Of a stretch of 64,000 nucleotides of DNA, positions 1 through 10,292 are shown one piece after another. Each line of letters begins with the position of its first letter. Position 1 is the first letter of the stretch. The notes below the pieces were generated by a model. That model did no database searches. It worked only from the letters and a program-made list of their open reading frames with translations, and was not told the DNA's origin. A program made the translations under genes and the position numbers. The stretch lies in assembly GCF_900109775.1 (NCBI RefSeq), contig NZ_FOAX01000004.1, positions 62,001-126,000 on the forward strand, in the 5' to 3' direction. Source of the DNA: Pseudoxanthomonas sp. GM95 (GTDB lineage: Bacteria > Pseudomonadota > Gammaproteobacteria > Xanthomonadales > Xanthomonadaceae).

Positions 1-1
1 C

Positions 2-664
2 ATCGAGCAGATGACCAACTCCGGCGAACTGGCCTCGGTGCTGGGCGTCGCCGCGCCGGACCGCACCCCGCCGTCGATCACCGTCACCCCGGCCGCGGCT
101 GAAATGCTGGCCAACGCGATCGAGGACGCCGGCGCCGGCGCGGCGCTGATCCTGTCGATCGACGCGCAGTTCCAGCCGAACTTCCAGCTGGGCGCGTTTG
201 ACGCCAAGGCGATCGCGACCGAATCCAACGGCGTGCGCATCCAGTTCGACCTGGCCAGCGCGCGCCGCGCCGAAGGCGTCACCATCGACTGGGTCGACGA
301 CATCCGCGGCAAGGGCCTGGCCATCGACAACCCCAACGCGCCGCGCGCGGTGAACCAGATGCCGGTCACCGAGGCCGCGACTAAGGTCGCCATGGGCGAA
401 CTGCTGCTGGTGGACGTGCGCCCGGCCGACGAGCGCGCCATCGCCTCGGTCAACATGCCGTTCAAGACCTTCGACGGCGACGGCCGCGCCGAACTGGAAG
501 CCCTGCCCAAGGACACCCAGATCGCGTTCCTGTGCCACGCCGGCGGCCGCAGCCATCAGGCGGCCGAGCAGTTCCGCGTGCTGGGCTTCACCAACGTGCA
601 CAACGTCGCCGGCGGCATCGACGCCTGGTCCACCGACGTGGACCCCAACGTCGCCCGCTACTGA
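2..664 (+). CDS. Grx4-type glutaredoxin / IscA-like / rhodanese fusion (5' partial)
   Basis: This is the C-terminal part of a three-domain protein whose start lies before the window. The open frame runs in from base 2 and begins IEQMTNSGELA, which matches the end of a monothiol glutaredoxin domain. A HesB/IscA-like iron-sulfur domain follows, without its usual cysteines in the visible part. The protein ends in a rhodanese domain with active-site loop CHAGGRS; its Cys codon is at 533-535. The same three-part architecture is known in Xanthomonadaceae as the Grx4 family linked to Fe-S cluster handling. The CGFS cysteine itself is outside the window. A strong terminator follows the stop codon. 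Confidence 0.88.
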   Translation: MEQMTNSGELASVLGVAAPDRTPPSITVTPAAAEMLANAIEDAGAGAALILSIDAQFQPNFQLGAFDAKAIATESNGVRIQFDLASARRAEGVTIDWVDDIRGKGLAIDNPNAPRAVNQMPVTEAATKVAMGELLLVDVRPADERAIASVNMPFKTFDGDGRAELEALPKDTQIAFLCHAGGRSHQAAEQFRVLGFTNVHNVAGGIDAWSTDVDPNVARY

Positions 665-687
665 GCGAAGCACGTCCCGCAGGAATG

Positions 688-715
688 AAAAAGCCGGCCC
701 GATGGCCGGCTTTTT
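688..715. terminator. Rho-independent, probably bidirectional terminator
   Basis: A perfect 12-bp stem, AAAAAGCCGGCC / GGCCGGCTTTTT, has a CGAT loop. A and T runs flank both sides, so it can stop the Grx4 transcript and the opposing DUF924 transcript. It sits between two convergent genes. Confidence 0.9.
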
Positions 716-733
716 CGTGGGGCGGCCTGCAGC

Positions 734-1288
734 CTAGAAGCCGCCGCCGGCGTCCAGCCAGGACTGCTCGTCCGGCGTGTTGACGCGGCCCAGCGAGGCG
801 TTGCGATGCGGGAAGCGGCCGAAGCGGGTGATCACCTGCTGGTGGGCCAGCGCGTACTTCAGCGTCTCCGGATCACCCAGCGCGGCGAACAGCTCCACCG
901 AGCGCGCCTGTTCGGCCGCGTCTTCGGCGTGTTCGAATGGCAGGTACAGGAACGGCCGCAGCGTGGCCTCAGTGGCCTGGTCGTGGCCGGCGTCGAGTGA
1001 CTGCAGCGCGTAGCGCAAGGCCAGCCCGTCGGTCGCCCAGGCGTGGCCGGTGTCGCGGAAGCAGTTGCGCGGAAACTGGTCCAACAACAGCAGCAAGGCC
1101 AGCGCGCCTTCGGCCGTCTCCAGCCAGTCCGCGTGTTCGCCGCGTGCGGCGGCGTAGTGATCGGCCAGGAACTGGCTGCGGAAATTGGCATCGAACGACT
1201 CGTTCCGGGCGAACCAGCGCTCAGGCCCGGCCTGGCGCCAGAAGTCCACCACGTCCTGCGGGCGGCTGCGCTTGGGCTTGGCCGTCAT
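734..1288 (-). CDS. DUF924 family protein
   Basis: A 184-residue soluble protein of the DUF924 family, whose biochemical role is unknown. Recognisable family features are VVDFW near the N-terminus, LLLDQFPRNCFR in the middle, the FLYLPFEHAED stretch, and RFGRFPHRN near the C-terminus. The ATG at 1288 (MTAKPKRSR) was chosen because the upstream in-frame extension is basic shadow-type sequence with no family similarity. The gene is convergent with the Grx4 fusion and divergent from degV. It is monocistronic as far as can be seen. Confidence 0.82.
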   Translation of the reverse strand: MTAKPKRSRPQDVVDFWRQAGPERWFARNESFDANFRSQFLADHYAAARGEHADWLETAEGALALLLLLDQFPRNCFRDTGHAWATDGLALRYALQSLDAGHDQATEATLRPFLYLPFEHAEDAAEQARSVELFAALGDPETLKYALAHQQVITRFGRFPHRNASLGRVNTPDEQSWLDAGGGF

Positions 1289-1636
1289 GCGCGCACCCTC
1301 GGCGTGTTGGCACTGCGGTTGCGGTGGGCTTGCCAAGGCATTGGCATGTCGCAAGTCTCCTGTCGCCAAAGAGCGGCGAGCATAAGTGGCCGGCATGAAC
1401 AGCACGTGCAAGCGCAACGCGGCCGCGCGCAGCGGCGCCTGCGCATGACCGAATCGTCAGCCGGCGCATACGCCTGCGCATGGCGTTTACACGATCTGCG
1501 GCTGCGTTTCTGCCGTGGCGGATCGGTGACAATGCCCGTGGGGAACCACGCGTTGCAGTGCGGTTCGACGCCAGACCGCGGCACGTGCTACACAGCGCGC
1601 GCCAATCAGTAACGCGCACATGCCTGGAGGGGACGC
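1289..1636. other. Gene-free divergent promoter region (348 bp)
   Basis: This spacer separates the divergent DUF924 and DegV genes and should hold both promoters. Apart from a good ribosome binding site (GGAGG, 1627-1631) before degV, I recognise no operator, RNA or repeat. Short open frames here look like GC-rich shadow frames without start signals. Confidence 0.6.
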
Positions 1637-2581
1637 ATGCGTATCGGAATCGTGGTGGACTCGGCCTGCGACCTGCCCGCCGACTTCATCGAAAAGAACA
1701 ACATCGTCGTGCTGCCCATCACCGTGCGCATCGGCGAGGCGGTGCTGGCCGACCATCGCGACGAGGAAGCGACGCTGGAATTCCTGCGCGCCCACGTGGC
1801 CGAGCGTGGCCATGAGGCCGAGACCACGCCGTTTTCGGTGGCGCAGATCCGCGATCTGTTCCTGCAGCGGCTGGTGATCGATTACGACCACGTGTTCTGC
1901 CTGACCATCTCCAAGCTTCGCAGCCAGATCCACGACAACGCGATGCAGGCCAGCTTCGCGATCCTCAACGACTACAAGCCGATCCGCCACGCGGCCGGGC
2001 ACACCTCGCCATTCGCGCTGCGCGTGATCGACACGCTCAACCTGTTCGCCGGCCAGGGCATCACCGCGGTGGAAGCGGTGCGCCTGCGGGATGCCGGCGA
2101 GCACGTGGCCAAGATCCGCACCACGCTGGAATCGCTGGCCGAGAACACCTACGGCTACATGATTCCGCGCGACCTGTATTACTTGCGCGCCCGCGCCCGC
2201 ACCAAGGGCGACCGCAGCGTGGGCCTGATCGGCGCGGCGTTGGGCAGTGCGCTGGACATCAAGCCGGTGCTGCGCGCCTACCGCGGCGTGACCGAGCCGG
2301 TGGCCAAGCTCAAGGGCTTCGAGCCCTCGGCGCAGAAGCTGTTCGAGTTCACCGGCAAGAAGGTGCGCGAAGGCCTGCTCACGCCGGTGGTCAACCTGGG
2401 CTACGGCGGCGAGCTGTCCGAACTGCGCGCCCTGCCCGGCTACACGCGCCTGCGCGAGATCTGCGCCGAGCACGGCGTGACGGTGCACGAATCGGTGATG
2501 AGCCTGACCGGCATGGTCAACGTCGGCAAGGGCGCGCTGGGCGTGGGTTTCGCCGCGCCGCCGCATACGTTCGCGGTCTGA
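1637..2581 (+). CDS. DegV family fatty-acid-binding protein
   Basis: A 314-residue protein of the DegV family. Members bind a fatty acid and, in Firmicutes, act as the FakB partner of a fatty-acid kinase. The N-terminal IGIVVDSACDLP is the family signature (beta strand plus DS-xCDLP turn). The C-terminal GKGALGVGF matches the usual end of the second domain. The start is supported by a strong GGAGG 6 bases upstream. No fatty-acid kinase (FakA-like) gene is visible nearby, so the partner is unknown. Confidence 0.85.
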   Translation: MRIGIVVDSACDLPADFIEKNNIVVLPITVRIGEAVLADHRDEEATLEFLRAHVAERGHEAETTPFSVAQIRDLFLQRLVIDYDHVFCLTISKLRSQIHDNAMQASFAILNDYKPIRHAAGHTSPFALRVIDTLNLFAGQGITAVEAVRLRDAGEHVAKIRTTLESLAENTYGYMIPRDLYYLRARARTKGDRSVGLIGAALGSALDIKPVLRAYRGVTEPVAKLKGFEPSAQKLFEFTGKKVREGLLTPVVNLGYGGELSELRALPGYTRLREICAEHGVTVHESVMSLTGMVNVGKGALGVGFAAPPHTFAV

Positions 2582-2643
2582 ACACGGCCCGCTGACACGC
2601 CCGCCACTAGGCTGGCCCTCTTCGAAACTGTGGAGGGTTTGCC

Positions 2644-2979
2644 ATGACGCGTTACTACATCGCCCTGCCTGATCCAGCCCAGGCCCGCGGGCCGGAACCG
2701 GCCTTCAGCTTCAATGCCAGTGGCGCCGAGGGCTTTGCCATGCAGCTTCAGGATGCGCTGCGCACCGATGGGCTGTTTGCGCGCTGGCGCGATGCACAGT
2801 CTGATCCGGACCAGGTGCCCGAAACGCTGGGCGCGGTCGATCCGGCGGCGATCGTCACCGGCCAGGTCGACGATCTGCACATCGATCTGGTGGCCGAGAC
2901 CACCATTTCCGGGGAGGTGCTCAAGCATCGTCTGCGCCTGCTGGCCGGCAGCGGTTGGCAGTTGCGCGACGTGCGCTGA
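2644..2979 (+). CDS. Hypothetical protein, 111 aa
   Basis: A small soluble protein I do not recognise. It has no signal peptide, membrane segment or cysteine. It starts MTRYYIALPDP behind a GGAGGG ribosome binding site and has an alternating hydrophobic pattern suggesting an alpha/beta fold. It follows degV by 62 bases on the same strand. A terminator lies 23 bases after its stop, which supports a real transcription unit, possibly shared with degV. Confidence 0.62.
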   Translation: MTRYYIALPDPAQARGPEPAFSFNASGAEGFAMQLQDALRTDGLFARWRDAQSDPDQVPETLGAVDPAAIVTGQVDDLHIDLVAETTISGEVLKHRLRLLAGSGWQLRDVR

Positions 2980-3001
2980 GATTCAGCGCATCAGCGGGAA
3001 G

Positions 3002-3026
3002 AAAGGCCGCGCACTGCGCGGCCTTT
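3002..3026. terminator. Rho-independent terminator
   Basis: An 11-bp perfect stem, AAAGGCCGCGC / GCGCGGCCTTT, has an ACT loop. Short A and T runs on either side let it serve the 111-aa gene and the opposing DMT transporter gene. Confidence 0.85.
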
Positions 3027-3032
3027 CGCTTT

Positions 3033-3953
3033 TCAGGATGTCGCATCCAGGCGCGCAGCGCGGCGTGGTATCAGCCGCCATTTCAGGTTGACGCCCAGGG
3101 TGCCGACCACGATCAGCGCCAGGCCCGCCAGCTGCACCGCATCCAGGCGATGGCCGTACAGCGCGTAGTCCAGCACCAGCGTGACCAGCGGATAGACGAA
3201 CGCCACCACCGCGATCGTCGCCACCGGCAGGTGCCGGTACGACGAATAGAACAGCACGTAGACGATCCCGCTATGGATCACGCCCAGGCCGATCAACCAG
3301 ATCCAATGCGGCCCCGGATGCAGGGCCGCCGGCGAGGCGAACGCGCCCAGCATCAGCACGCCGACGCAGCATTGCACCGTGACCACCGCGAACGGCCGCT
3401 GCCGGCCGACGCTGCGCGACATCAGCAGCGACGCACCGCACAGCAACGCCGCCAGCAAGGTCAGGCCGATGCCCGACAGATAGCCGATATCGGCCTGGCG
3501 CAGCAGCCGCAGCGGATCGGCCGAACCGATCACGCCGACGAACGCCAACGCGGTCCAGCCCCAATCCGCCGGCCGCGTGCGTTCGCCCAGGACCAGCGCG
3601 GCCAGGATCAGCATCACGAACGGGAAGAAGTGATAGACCATCGTCGCCACGCCGATCGACGAGCGCACCATCCCGGCGAACAACGCCACCCAGTTGAGCA
3701 CCAGCAGCACGCCGGAGATCACCGCGCCGCGCAGCAGCACGCGATCCTGCCAGAGCCCGCGCAGGTGGCCGCGCGCCAGGCCCCAGGCGATCAGGAACAG
3801 CGCACCGAACAGGCAGCGATAGAACACGGCGGTCACCGGATCCTGGCCGCTTTCGTGGACGAATACGCCGACCGAACCGATCAGCACCTCGCCCACCAGC
3901 AGTTGCCAGAGCGCGGCGCGCGACGTGGCGGGATCGACGGCGGGAGACGACAT
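3033..3953 (-). CDS. EamA/DMT-family exporter
   Basis: A 306-residue inner-membrane protein of the drug/metabolite transporter superfamily. About ten hydrophobic segments form two tandem EamA repeats of roughly 140 residues each. The ATG at 3953 (MSSPAVDPATS) precedes the first membrane helix directly. Substrates of the family range from amino acids to metabolites, and none can be assigned here. It is divergently transcribed from a MocR-type regulator 105 bases away, a common arrangement in which the regulator controls the exporter. Confidence 0.85.
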   Translation of the reverse strand: MSSPAVDPATSRAALWQLLVGEVLIGSVGVFVHESGQDPVTAVFYRCLFGALFLIAWGLARGHLRGLWQDRVLLRGAVISGVLLVLNWVALFAGMVRSSIGVATMVYHFFPFVMLILAALVLGERTRPADWGWTALAFVGVIGSADPLRLLRQADIGYLSGIGLTLLAALLCGASLLMSRSVGRQRPFAVVTVQCCVGVLMLGAFASPAALHPGPHWIWLIGLGVIHSGIVYVLFYSSYRHLPVATIAVVAFVYPLVTLVLDYALYGHRLDAVQLAGLALIVVGTLGVNLKWRLIPRRAARLDATS

Positions 3954-4007
3954 GGCACGGGTTCCTGCGAAGTGGGAACCACAGGCTAGGCCGGGCTGCG
4001 CGCGCAA

Positions 4008-4045
4008 TACAGATTCAGATATCCTGAAATCGCACCAGTACAGAT
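4008..4045. promoter_or_regulatory. Candidate MocR operator between divergent genes
   Basis: Two direct repeats of TACAGAT (4008-4014 and 4039-4045) are spaced 31 bases apart. They flank an inverted repeat TTCAG-N5-CTGAA (4014-4028). Paired direct repeats are typical of MocR-type binding sites. Assignment to the adjacent regulator is inference. Confidence 0.45.
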
Positions 4046-4058
4046 GCGAACCCGCGCC

Positions 4059-5462
4059 ATGCTGCTTTACGAGACCATCGCCACCGGCCTGCGCCGGCAG
4101 ATCGCCCAGGGCACGCTGCGTGCCGGCGAGCGCTTGCCTTCCGTGCGGCAGCTCGCCCAGGCCCACCAGATCAGCCCCGCCACGGCGGTGCAGGCCTGCC
4201 TGCAGCTGGAGCGCGAAGGCCTGGTGCAGGCGCGGCCGCGTTCGGGCTACTTCGTCCATGCCGCGCCGTCGGTCGCGCCGCGTGCCTCCGCGCCGCGTCG
4301 GCGCGCGCCGGGCATGGTCAGCAACCCCGCGCTGCAGGAGCTGCTGGAACTGCCCGAGCGTCCTGGCCTGCTGCCGTTGCACGCGGCGGTCGCCGATCCC
4401 TCGCTGCTGCCGCACGCCGCATTGAGCGCGGCGCTGGCACGTTCGCTACGGCGACGCCCGACCGCGGCGTTCGACTACGCGCCGCCGCAGGGTGATCCGG
4501 CGCTGCGCCGGCAGGTCGCGTTGCGCTGCGAGCAGATCGGCACGCCGATGACGGCAGACGAAGTCGTGGTCACTGCCGGGGCGATGGAGGCGATCAGCCT
4601 GGCGCTGCGCACGGTCACCGCGCCGGGCGACGTGGTGCTGGTGGAAACGCCGACCTATTACGGGATCCTGCAGGCGGTGGCCGCGCTGCGCCTGAAGGTG
4701 CTGGAGGTGCCGAGCCGGCTGGGCGATGGCATCGACGTGGCGCGCCTGGATCGCCTGCTGCAGCAGACGCCGGTGCGCGCGGCGGTGCTGGTGCCCAACT
4801 TCAGCAATCCCACCGGCGGCCTGACGTCCGATGCCGACAAGCAGGCAATCGTTGAAAGCTGCGCGCGCCACGGCACGGTGGTGATCGAGGACGACATCTA
4901 TGGCGAGCTGGCGTGGTCGGGCCAGCGGCCGCTGCCGCTTCGCCATTGGGACACCACCGGCAACGTGATCACCTGCGGCTCGTTCTCCAAGACGCTGGCG
5001 CCGGGCCTGCGCGTGGGCTGGCTGGCCGGCGCGGGCTGGACCGAGGCGCTAACGCGCGCCAAGTATTTTTCCAGCTGCAGCAGCGCCAGCCTGCCGCAGC
5101 TGGCGGTGGCCGATTACCTCACCCGCCACGGGCTGGAGCGGCATCTGCGCAAACTGCGCCGCACCGTGGCCGACAACGGCCAACGCATGCGCGATGCCAT
5201 CGCCCGCCACTGGCCCGACGGCACGCGCTGCAGCGCGCCGAGCGGCGGCCTGTCGCTGTGGCTGCAGCTGCCGCCGGGCGGCGACGGGCAGGCGCTGTTC
5301 GAAGCCGCGCTGGCCGAGAACATCGGGATTTCGCCTGGCACGCTGTTCTCCAGTCGTGGCGACTACGGCGACTGCGTGCGCCTGAGCTGCGGCCTGCCCT
5401 GGGATGCGCGCCTGGATGCCGCGCTACGCCGCCTGGGCGCGCTGGCCAGCGCCCAGCTCTGA
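4059..5462 (+). CDS. MocR-type regulator (GntR HTH fused to class I aminotransferase)
   Basis: A 467-residue fusion. A GntR winged helix occupies about residues 1-65 (ERLPSVRQLA, then the recognition region TAVQACLQLEREGLV). A fold-type I aminotransferase domain follows, with the PLP lysine in SFSKTLAPG at about residue 311, plus VLVPNFSNPTGG and the EDDIYGELAW motif. MocR proteins sense PLP or an amino-acid-like ligand and usually regulate the divergent gene, here the EamA exporter. An in-frame ATG at 4044 would add five residues (MRTRA). Neither start has a clear Shine-Dalgarno sequence, so a leaderless message is possible. Confidence 0.88.
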   Translation: MLLYETIATGLRRQIAQGTLRAGERLPSVRQLAQAHQISPATAVQACLQLEREGLVQARPRSGYFVHAAPSVAPRASAPRRRAPGMVSNPALQELLELPERPGLLPLHAAVADPSLLPHAALSAALARSLRRRPTAAFDYAPPQGDPALRRQVALRCEQIGTPMTADEVVVTAGAMEAISLALRTVTAPGDVVLVETPTYYGILQAVAALRLKVLEVPSRLGDGIDVARLDRLLQQTPVRAAVLVPNFSNPTGGLTSDADKQAIVESCARHGTVVIEDDIYGELAWSGQRPLPLRHWDTTGNVITCGSFSKTLAPGLRVGWLAGAGWTEALTRAKYFSSCSSASLPQLAVADYLTRHGLERHLRKLRRTVADNGQRMRDAIARHWPDGTRCSAPSGGLSLWLQLPPGGDGQALFEAALAENIGISPGTLFSSRGDYGDCVRLSCGLPWDARLDAALRRLGALASAQL

Positions 5463-5481
5463 TCTTGATGCGAGTGATGCC

Positions 5482-6177
5482 ATGACCGACAAGACCCAAC
5501 TCATCCTGGCCTGGAGTGGCGGCAAGGATTCGGCGTGGACGCTGCATGCGCTGCGCCAGCGGGATGACGTGGAGGTCGTCGCGCTGTTGACCACGATCAC
5601 CGCGGACTACGACCGCTCCTCGATGCAGGGCGTGCGCCGCGAGGTGATCCGTGCGCAGGCCGCGGCGGCCGATCTGCCACTGATCGAACAGGACATCGCC
5701 GCGCGCGGCGACAACGCGGGCTACGACACGGCGATGGCCCACGCGCTGCAGCGCGCACAGACGCGTTGGCCGGCGCTGCGCACCGCGGCGTTCGGCGATC
5801 TGTTCCTGCAGGACATCCGCGACTATCGCGTGCAACGGCTCTCGGCGATCGGCTGGGACGTGATGACGCCGCTGTTCGATGCCGACACGGCGGCGCTCGC
5901 GCGGCAGATGCTCGCAGGCGGCTTGCGCGCCGGGCTGTGCTGCGTGGATACGACGCAGCTTGATGCCGGGTTTGCCGGGCGCGACTTCGATCATGCTTTG
6001 CTGGCGGCGTTGCCGACGTCGATCGATCCCTGCGGCGAGCGCGGCGAGTTCCATACCTGCGTGTGGGATGGGCCGATGTTCCGTGCGCCGCTCGCCCTGC
6101 AGCGCGGGCAGACGGTGCTGCGCGAAGGGCGCTTTGCCTACACCGACTGGGTGCTATCGACGTTGGCACGCGCCTGA
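5482..6177 (+). CDS. PP-loop ATP-dependent ligase, diphthine-ammonia ligase-like
   Basis: A 231-residue protein with the PP-loop motif SGGKDS near its N-terminus (LILAWSGGKDSAW). Its overall pattern fits the adenine nucleotide alpha-hydrolase family represented by MJ0570 and eukaryotic diphthamide synthetase. The conserved block GEFHTCVWDGP is near the C-terminus. Bacteria lack diphthamide, so the substrate is probably another carboxylate, and no function can be fixed. The gene lies 19 bases after the MocR gene on the same strand, suggesting co-transcription. The ATG at 5482 was chosen because it directly precedes the first strand. Confidence 0.8.
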   Translation: MTDKTQLILAWSGGKDSAWTLHALRQRDDVEVVALLTTITADYDRSSMQGVRREVIRAQAAAADLPLIEQDIAARGDNAGYDTAMAHALQRAQTRWPALRTAAFGDLFLQDIRDYRVQRLSAIGWDVMTPLFDADTAALARQMLAGGLRAGLCCVDTTQLDAGFAGRDFDHALLAALPTSIDPCGERGEFHTCVWDGPMFRAPLALQRGQTVLREGRFAYTDWVLSTLARA

Positions 6178-6374
6178 CCCGGTTGTCGGCAAGCCGGCGC
6201 TTGCGCTAGGCTGCGCGCCCTTCGGAACCGGTGCATCGGTTCCGCGTAAGCGTTCACGTCAACCAACGCGCTTCCACGTCGGCCGGCTTTTCCCGGTCCG
6301 GACGCAGGTCGCGCATGGGCAACACCCTGCGGCAGACCGGCATCCCCGGCCGACCCCATCGAGGTCCGTTGTCC

Positions 6375-7559
6375 ATGTCGTCTTCTCCTGCCATTGCTGC
6401 TTCCACCGCCACCTGGCGCCTGGCGCGCCTGTGCCTGGCCACCTTCGGCGCGTATCTGGCCATCGCGCTCCCGCTGCCGGTACTGCCGGTCTTCGTGCGC
6501 GACACGATGCATCAGGCCAACGTAATGGTCGGCGCGGTGATCGGCGTGCAGTTCGTCGCTACCGTGCTGACCCGCGGCCTGGCCGGCCGCATCGCCGACA
6601 CGGCCGGTCCAGCCAAGGCCATGCGTCGCGGCTGCGTGCTGCTCGCCGTTTCCGGCGTGACCTATCTTGCCGCCGGCCTGCTGCCCGGCGCCGCCCTGGG
6701 CCTGTTGATCGCCGGGCGCCTGGCGGCCGGCGTGGGCGAAAGCCTGCTGGTCACCGGCATGCTCGCCTGGGGCATCGGCACCGTCGGCCAGCCGCGCGCC
6801 GGCCGGGTCATGACCTGGGTCGGCCTGGCGATCTTCGCCTCGCTGGCGGTCGGCGCGCCGATCGGCGTGACCCTGGCTGACCACTTCGGCTTCGCTGCAG
6901 TCGCAGTCGCCTGCCTGCTGGTGCCGCTGGTCGCGCTGGCGCTGACCGGCAGCGTGCCGGCGACCACGCCGGTTGCCGGCGCACGCCTGCCCCTGCGCGA
7001 CGTGCTCGGCCGGATCGCGCTGCCCGCGCTGGGCCTGGCCTTGCAGGGCATGGGCTTCGCTTCGATCAGCGCGTTCGCGGTGCTGTATTTCAACGACCAG
7101 CACTGGAGCGGCGCGGCGCTGGCGCTGAGTGCGTTTGGCGGTGGCTTCGTGCTGTCGCGGCTGCTGCTGGCGCGCACGCTGGACCGCTTCGGCGGCGCGC
7201 GCGTGGCGATGGTGTCGATGATCGGCGAATGCGTTGGCCTGGCCCTGCTGGCCATGGCCACCACACCGACGCTGGCGCTGGTCGGCGCCTTCGTCGCTGG
7301 CATGGGCTGCTCGTTGGTGTTCCCGGCGCTGGGCGTGGTGGTGGTGCAGCGCGTGCCACCGCAGATGCGCGCCACCGCGCTGGGCGGCTACGCGGCGTTC
7401 CAGGACATCGCCTATGCGATCACCGGCCCGGTGGCCGGGATCGTCGCCACGCACTTCGGCTATGCGGCGATCTTTGCGATGGCGGCCGCCTCGGCGGCCT
7501 GCGGCGTGGGCGTCGCGCTCAGCCTGCAGCGCCGCACGGTGGTGGCGGCCGCAAGCTGA
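6375..7559 (+). CDS. MFS transporter (YhhS-like)
   Basis: A 394-residue major facilitator superfamily protein with twelve predicted membrane helices. The A-motif-like loop GLAGRIADTAGPAKAMRRG lies between helices 2 and 3. The general pattern is of the arabinose-efflux/YhhS group of drug or metabolite exporters. The ATG at 6375 (MSSSPAIAA) is preferred because the in-frame upstream extension is arginine-rich and lacks a membrane segment. The substrate is unknown. It is convergent with fghA, with a perfect hairpin in the junction. Confidence 0.82.
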   Translation: MSSSPAIAASTATWRLARLCLATFGAYLAIALPLPVLPVFVRDTMHQANVMVGAVIGVQFVATVLTRGLAGRIADTAGPAKAMRRGCVLLAVSGVTYLAAGLLPGAALGLLIAGRLAAGVGESLLVTGMLAWGIGTVGQPRAGRVMTWVGLAIFASLAVGAPIGVTLADHFGFAAVAVACLLVPLVALALTGSVPATTPVAGARLPLRDVLGRIALPALGLALQGMGFASISAFAVLYFNDQHWSGAALALSAFGGGFVLSRLLLARTLDRFGGARVAMVSMIGECVGLALLAMATTPTLALVGAFVAGMGCSLVFPALGVVVVQRVPPQMRATALGGYAAFQDIAYAITGPVAGIVATHFGYAAIFAMAAASAACGVGVALSLQRRTVVAAAS

Positions 7560-7567
7560 GGCTCCCG

Positions 7568-7596
7568 TGCACTGCGCGCGTCAGGCGCGCAGTGCA
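7568..7596. terminator. Hairpin between convergent genes
   Basis: A 12-bp perfect stem, TGCACTGCGCGC / GCGCGCAGTGCA, has a 5-base loop. It overlaps the last codons of fghA. There is no T run, so it is either a non-canonical terminator or a 3'-end stabiliser for the two convergent transcripts. Confidence 0.55.
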
Positions 7597-8411
7597 GCCG
7601 CAGCGTGGGCGATGTGCTCGCCGATGAAGCTGGCCATGAAGTAGTAGCTGTGGTCGTAACCGGGCTGCATCCGCAGCGTGATCGGATAGCCGGCCTGCGC
7701 GGCCGCGGCTTCGAACAGCTGCGGCTTGAGCTGGTTCGCCAGGAATTCATCGCCTTCGCCCTGGTCGATCAGCAGCGGCAGCGCGGGCGTCGAGGTCTTC
7801 ACCAGGTCGGTCGCGTCATACGCCGCCCAGGCGGCGCGGTCGTCGCCCAGATACGCGGTGAAGGCCTTCTCGCCCCACGGTACCTGCGAGGGCGCCACGA
7901 TCGGCGAGAACGCCGACACGCTGCGATAGCGCTGCGGATTCTTCAGCGCGATCACCAGTGCGCCGTGCCCGCCCATCGAATGACCGGAGATCGCACGCGC
8001 GTCGGTGACCGGGAAGTTCGCTTCGATCAGCGCGGGCAGCTCGTCGACGATGTAGTCGTACATGCGGTAGTGCGCGGCCCACGGCTGCTGGGTCGCGTTG
8101 ACGTAGAAGCCTGCGCCCTTGCCCAGGTCGTAGCCGTCCGCATCGGCGACGTCATCGCCGCGCGGGCTGGTGTCCGGCGCGACGATGATCACGCCGTGTT
8201 CGGCCGCATAGCGCTGCGCGCCGGCCTTGGTGATGAAGTTCTGCTCGGTGCAGGTCAGGCCGGAGAGCCAGTACAGCACCGGCAGCTTCTGTGTTTCGGC
8301 CTGCGGTGGCAGGTAGATGGCAAAGGTCATGTCGCAGGCCAGCACGTCGGAGTGATGGCGATAGACGTCCTGCCAACCGCCGCTGACGGCGCGGTGTTCG
8401 ATGCGTTCCAT
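7581..8411 (-). CDS. fghA: S-formylglutathione hydrolase
   Basis: A 276-residue cytoplasmic esterase that hydrolyses S-formylglutathione to formate and glutathione, the last step of glutathione-dependent formaldehyde oxidation. It is an alpha/beta hydrolase of the esterase D family. The nucleophile elbow is [10 protein letters not shown], the acid region is [11 protein letters not shown], and the catalytic histidine is in GYDHSYYF. The family block [12 protein letters not shown] is intact, and length is normal for the family. It is the last gene of the frmR-frmA-gfa-fghA operon. The ATG at 8411 follows an AAGGAACTCC-type ribosome binding region. Confidence 0.95.
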   Translation of the reverse strand: MERIEHRAVSGGWQDVYRHHSDVLACDMTFAIYLPPQAETQKLPVLYWLSGLTCTEQNFITKAGAQRYAAEHGVIIVAPDTSPRGDDVADADGYDLGKGAGFYVNATQQPWAAHYRMYDYIVDELPALIEANFPVTDARAISGHSMGGHGALVIALKNPQRYRSVSAFSPIVAPSQVPWGEKAFTAYLGDDRAAWAAYDATDLVKTSTPALPLLIDQGEGDEFLANQLKPQLFEAAAAQAGYPITLRMQPGYDHSYYFMASFIGEHIAHAAAALRA

Positions 8412-8428
8412 TGGAGTTCCTTGAAGGA

Positions 8429-8450
8429 CGTGGCGGCCCGCGCCGCCACG
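8429..8450 (-). other. Intercistronic hairpin gfa-fghA
   Basis: A 9-bp perfect stem, CGTGGCGGC / GCCGCCACG, has a CCGC loop in the 65-base gap between gfa and fghA. There is no T run, so it more likely affects message stability or processing than termination. Confidence 0.45.
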
Positions 8451-8476
8451 CCGGATGACGCGTGATTGCAGCAAAT

Positions 8477-9052
8477 TTATTGAAGCACGCCGTTGCGCTT
8501 GGCGATGTGCGTGGCGATGGCATCCATCAGCGGCGGATTGAGGCTGTCGTACGGCGGCAGGTTCAACTCGGTCAGGCGCGCGCGCACGCCGTCCATCTGC
8601 TCCGGACGCGCACCGCCACCTTCGATGATCGAGGAGACGAAGGCCGCGAAACGCGGCTCCTCCCAGCCGGACTGCGGCGAGAGTTCGACGTGGATGAAGT
8701 CCAGGCCGTAGAACGGATGGTCCTTGTTCTCGATGCGGCCATACATGTGCGTGCCGCAGGCCTTGCAGGCGTGGCGCTGGATGGCGGCTTTCTCGTCGAC
8801 GATGGACAGCTTGTCCTCGTTGGCGGTGACGGCCAGCTTGTCGCGCGAGACCACGCCCACGACCGAGAACGCCGCGCCATCCGGCTTCCAGCACTTGGTG
8901 CAGCCACAGGCGTGGTTATGCGCCACGTTGGAATCGACCTTCACTTCCACCTTGTCGCTGCTGCACTTGCATTGCAGGGTCCCGCCCGCGAAACCGCCTG
9001 CACCTTGCTTGACGCCCTGATCCACACTTGGATGTATCGATAAAGCGCTCAT
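8477..9052 (-). CDS. gfa: S-(hydroxymethyl)glutathione synthase (Gfa)
   Basis: A 191-residue zinc enzyme that speeds the condensation of formaldehyde with glutathione, the first step of the pathway. Zinc-ligand cysteines are visible in [15 protein letters not shown] and CKACGTHM, matching the Gfa/CENP-V fold. Length is as expected. It sits between frmA and fghA on the same strand, so all three pathway enzymes are co-encoded. Gfa is often absent where the condensation is left to be spontaneous, so its presence makes a complete enzymatic route here. Confidence 0.94.
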   Translation of the reverse strand: MSALSIHPSVDQGVKQGAGGFAGGTLQCKCSSDKVEVKVDSNVAHNHACGCTKCWKPDGAAFSVVGVVSRDKLAVTANEDKLSIVDEKAAIQRHACKACGTHMYGRIENKDHPFYGLDFIHVELSPQSGWEEPRFAAFVSSIIEGGGARPEQMDGVRARLTELNLPPYDSLNPPLMDAIATHIAKRNGVLQ

Positions 9053-9123
9053 CTGCTTCCTCCCGTTTCCACGACAGATAAAGCGTGCGAAGGATTCCGC
9101 ACGCCCAAGCGCACGGCGATGCC

Positions 9124-10290
<1,167 letters not shown>

Positions 10291-10292
<2 letters not shown>

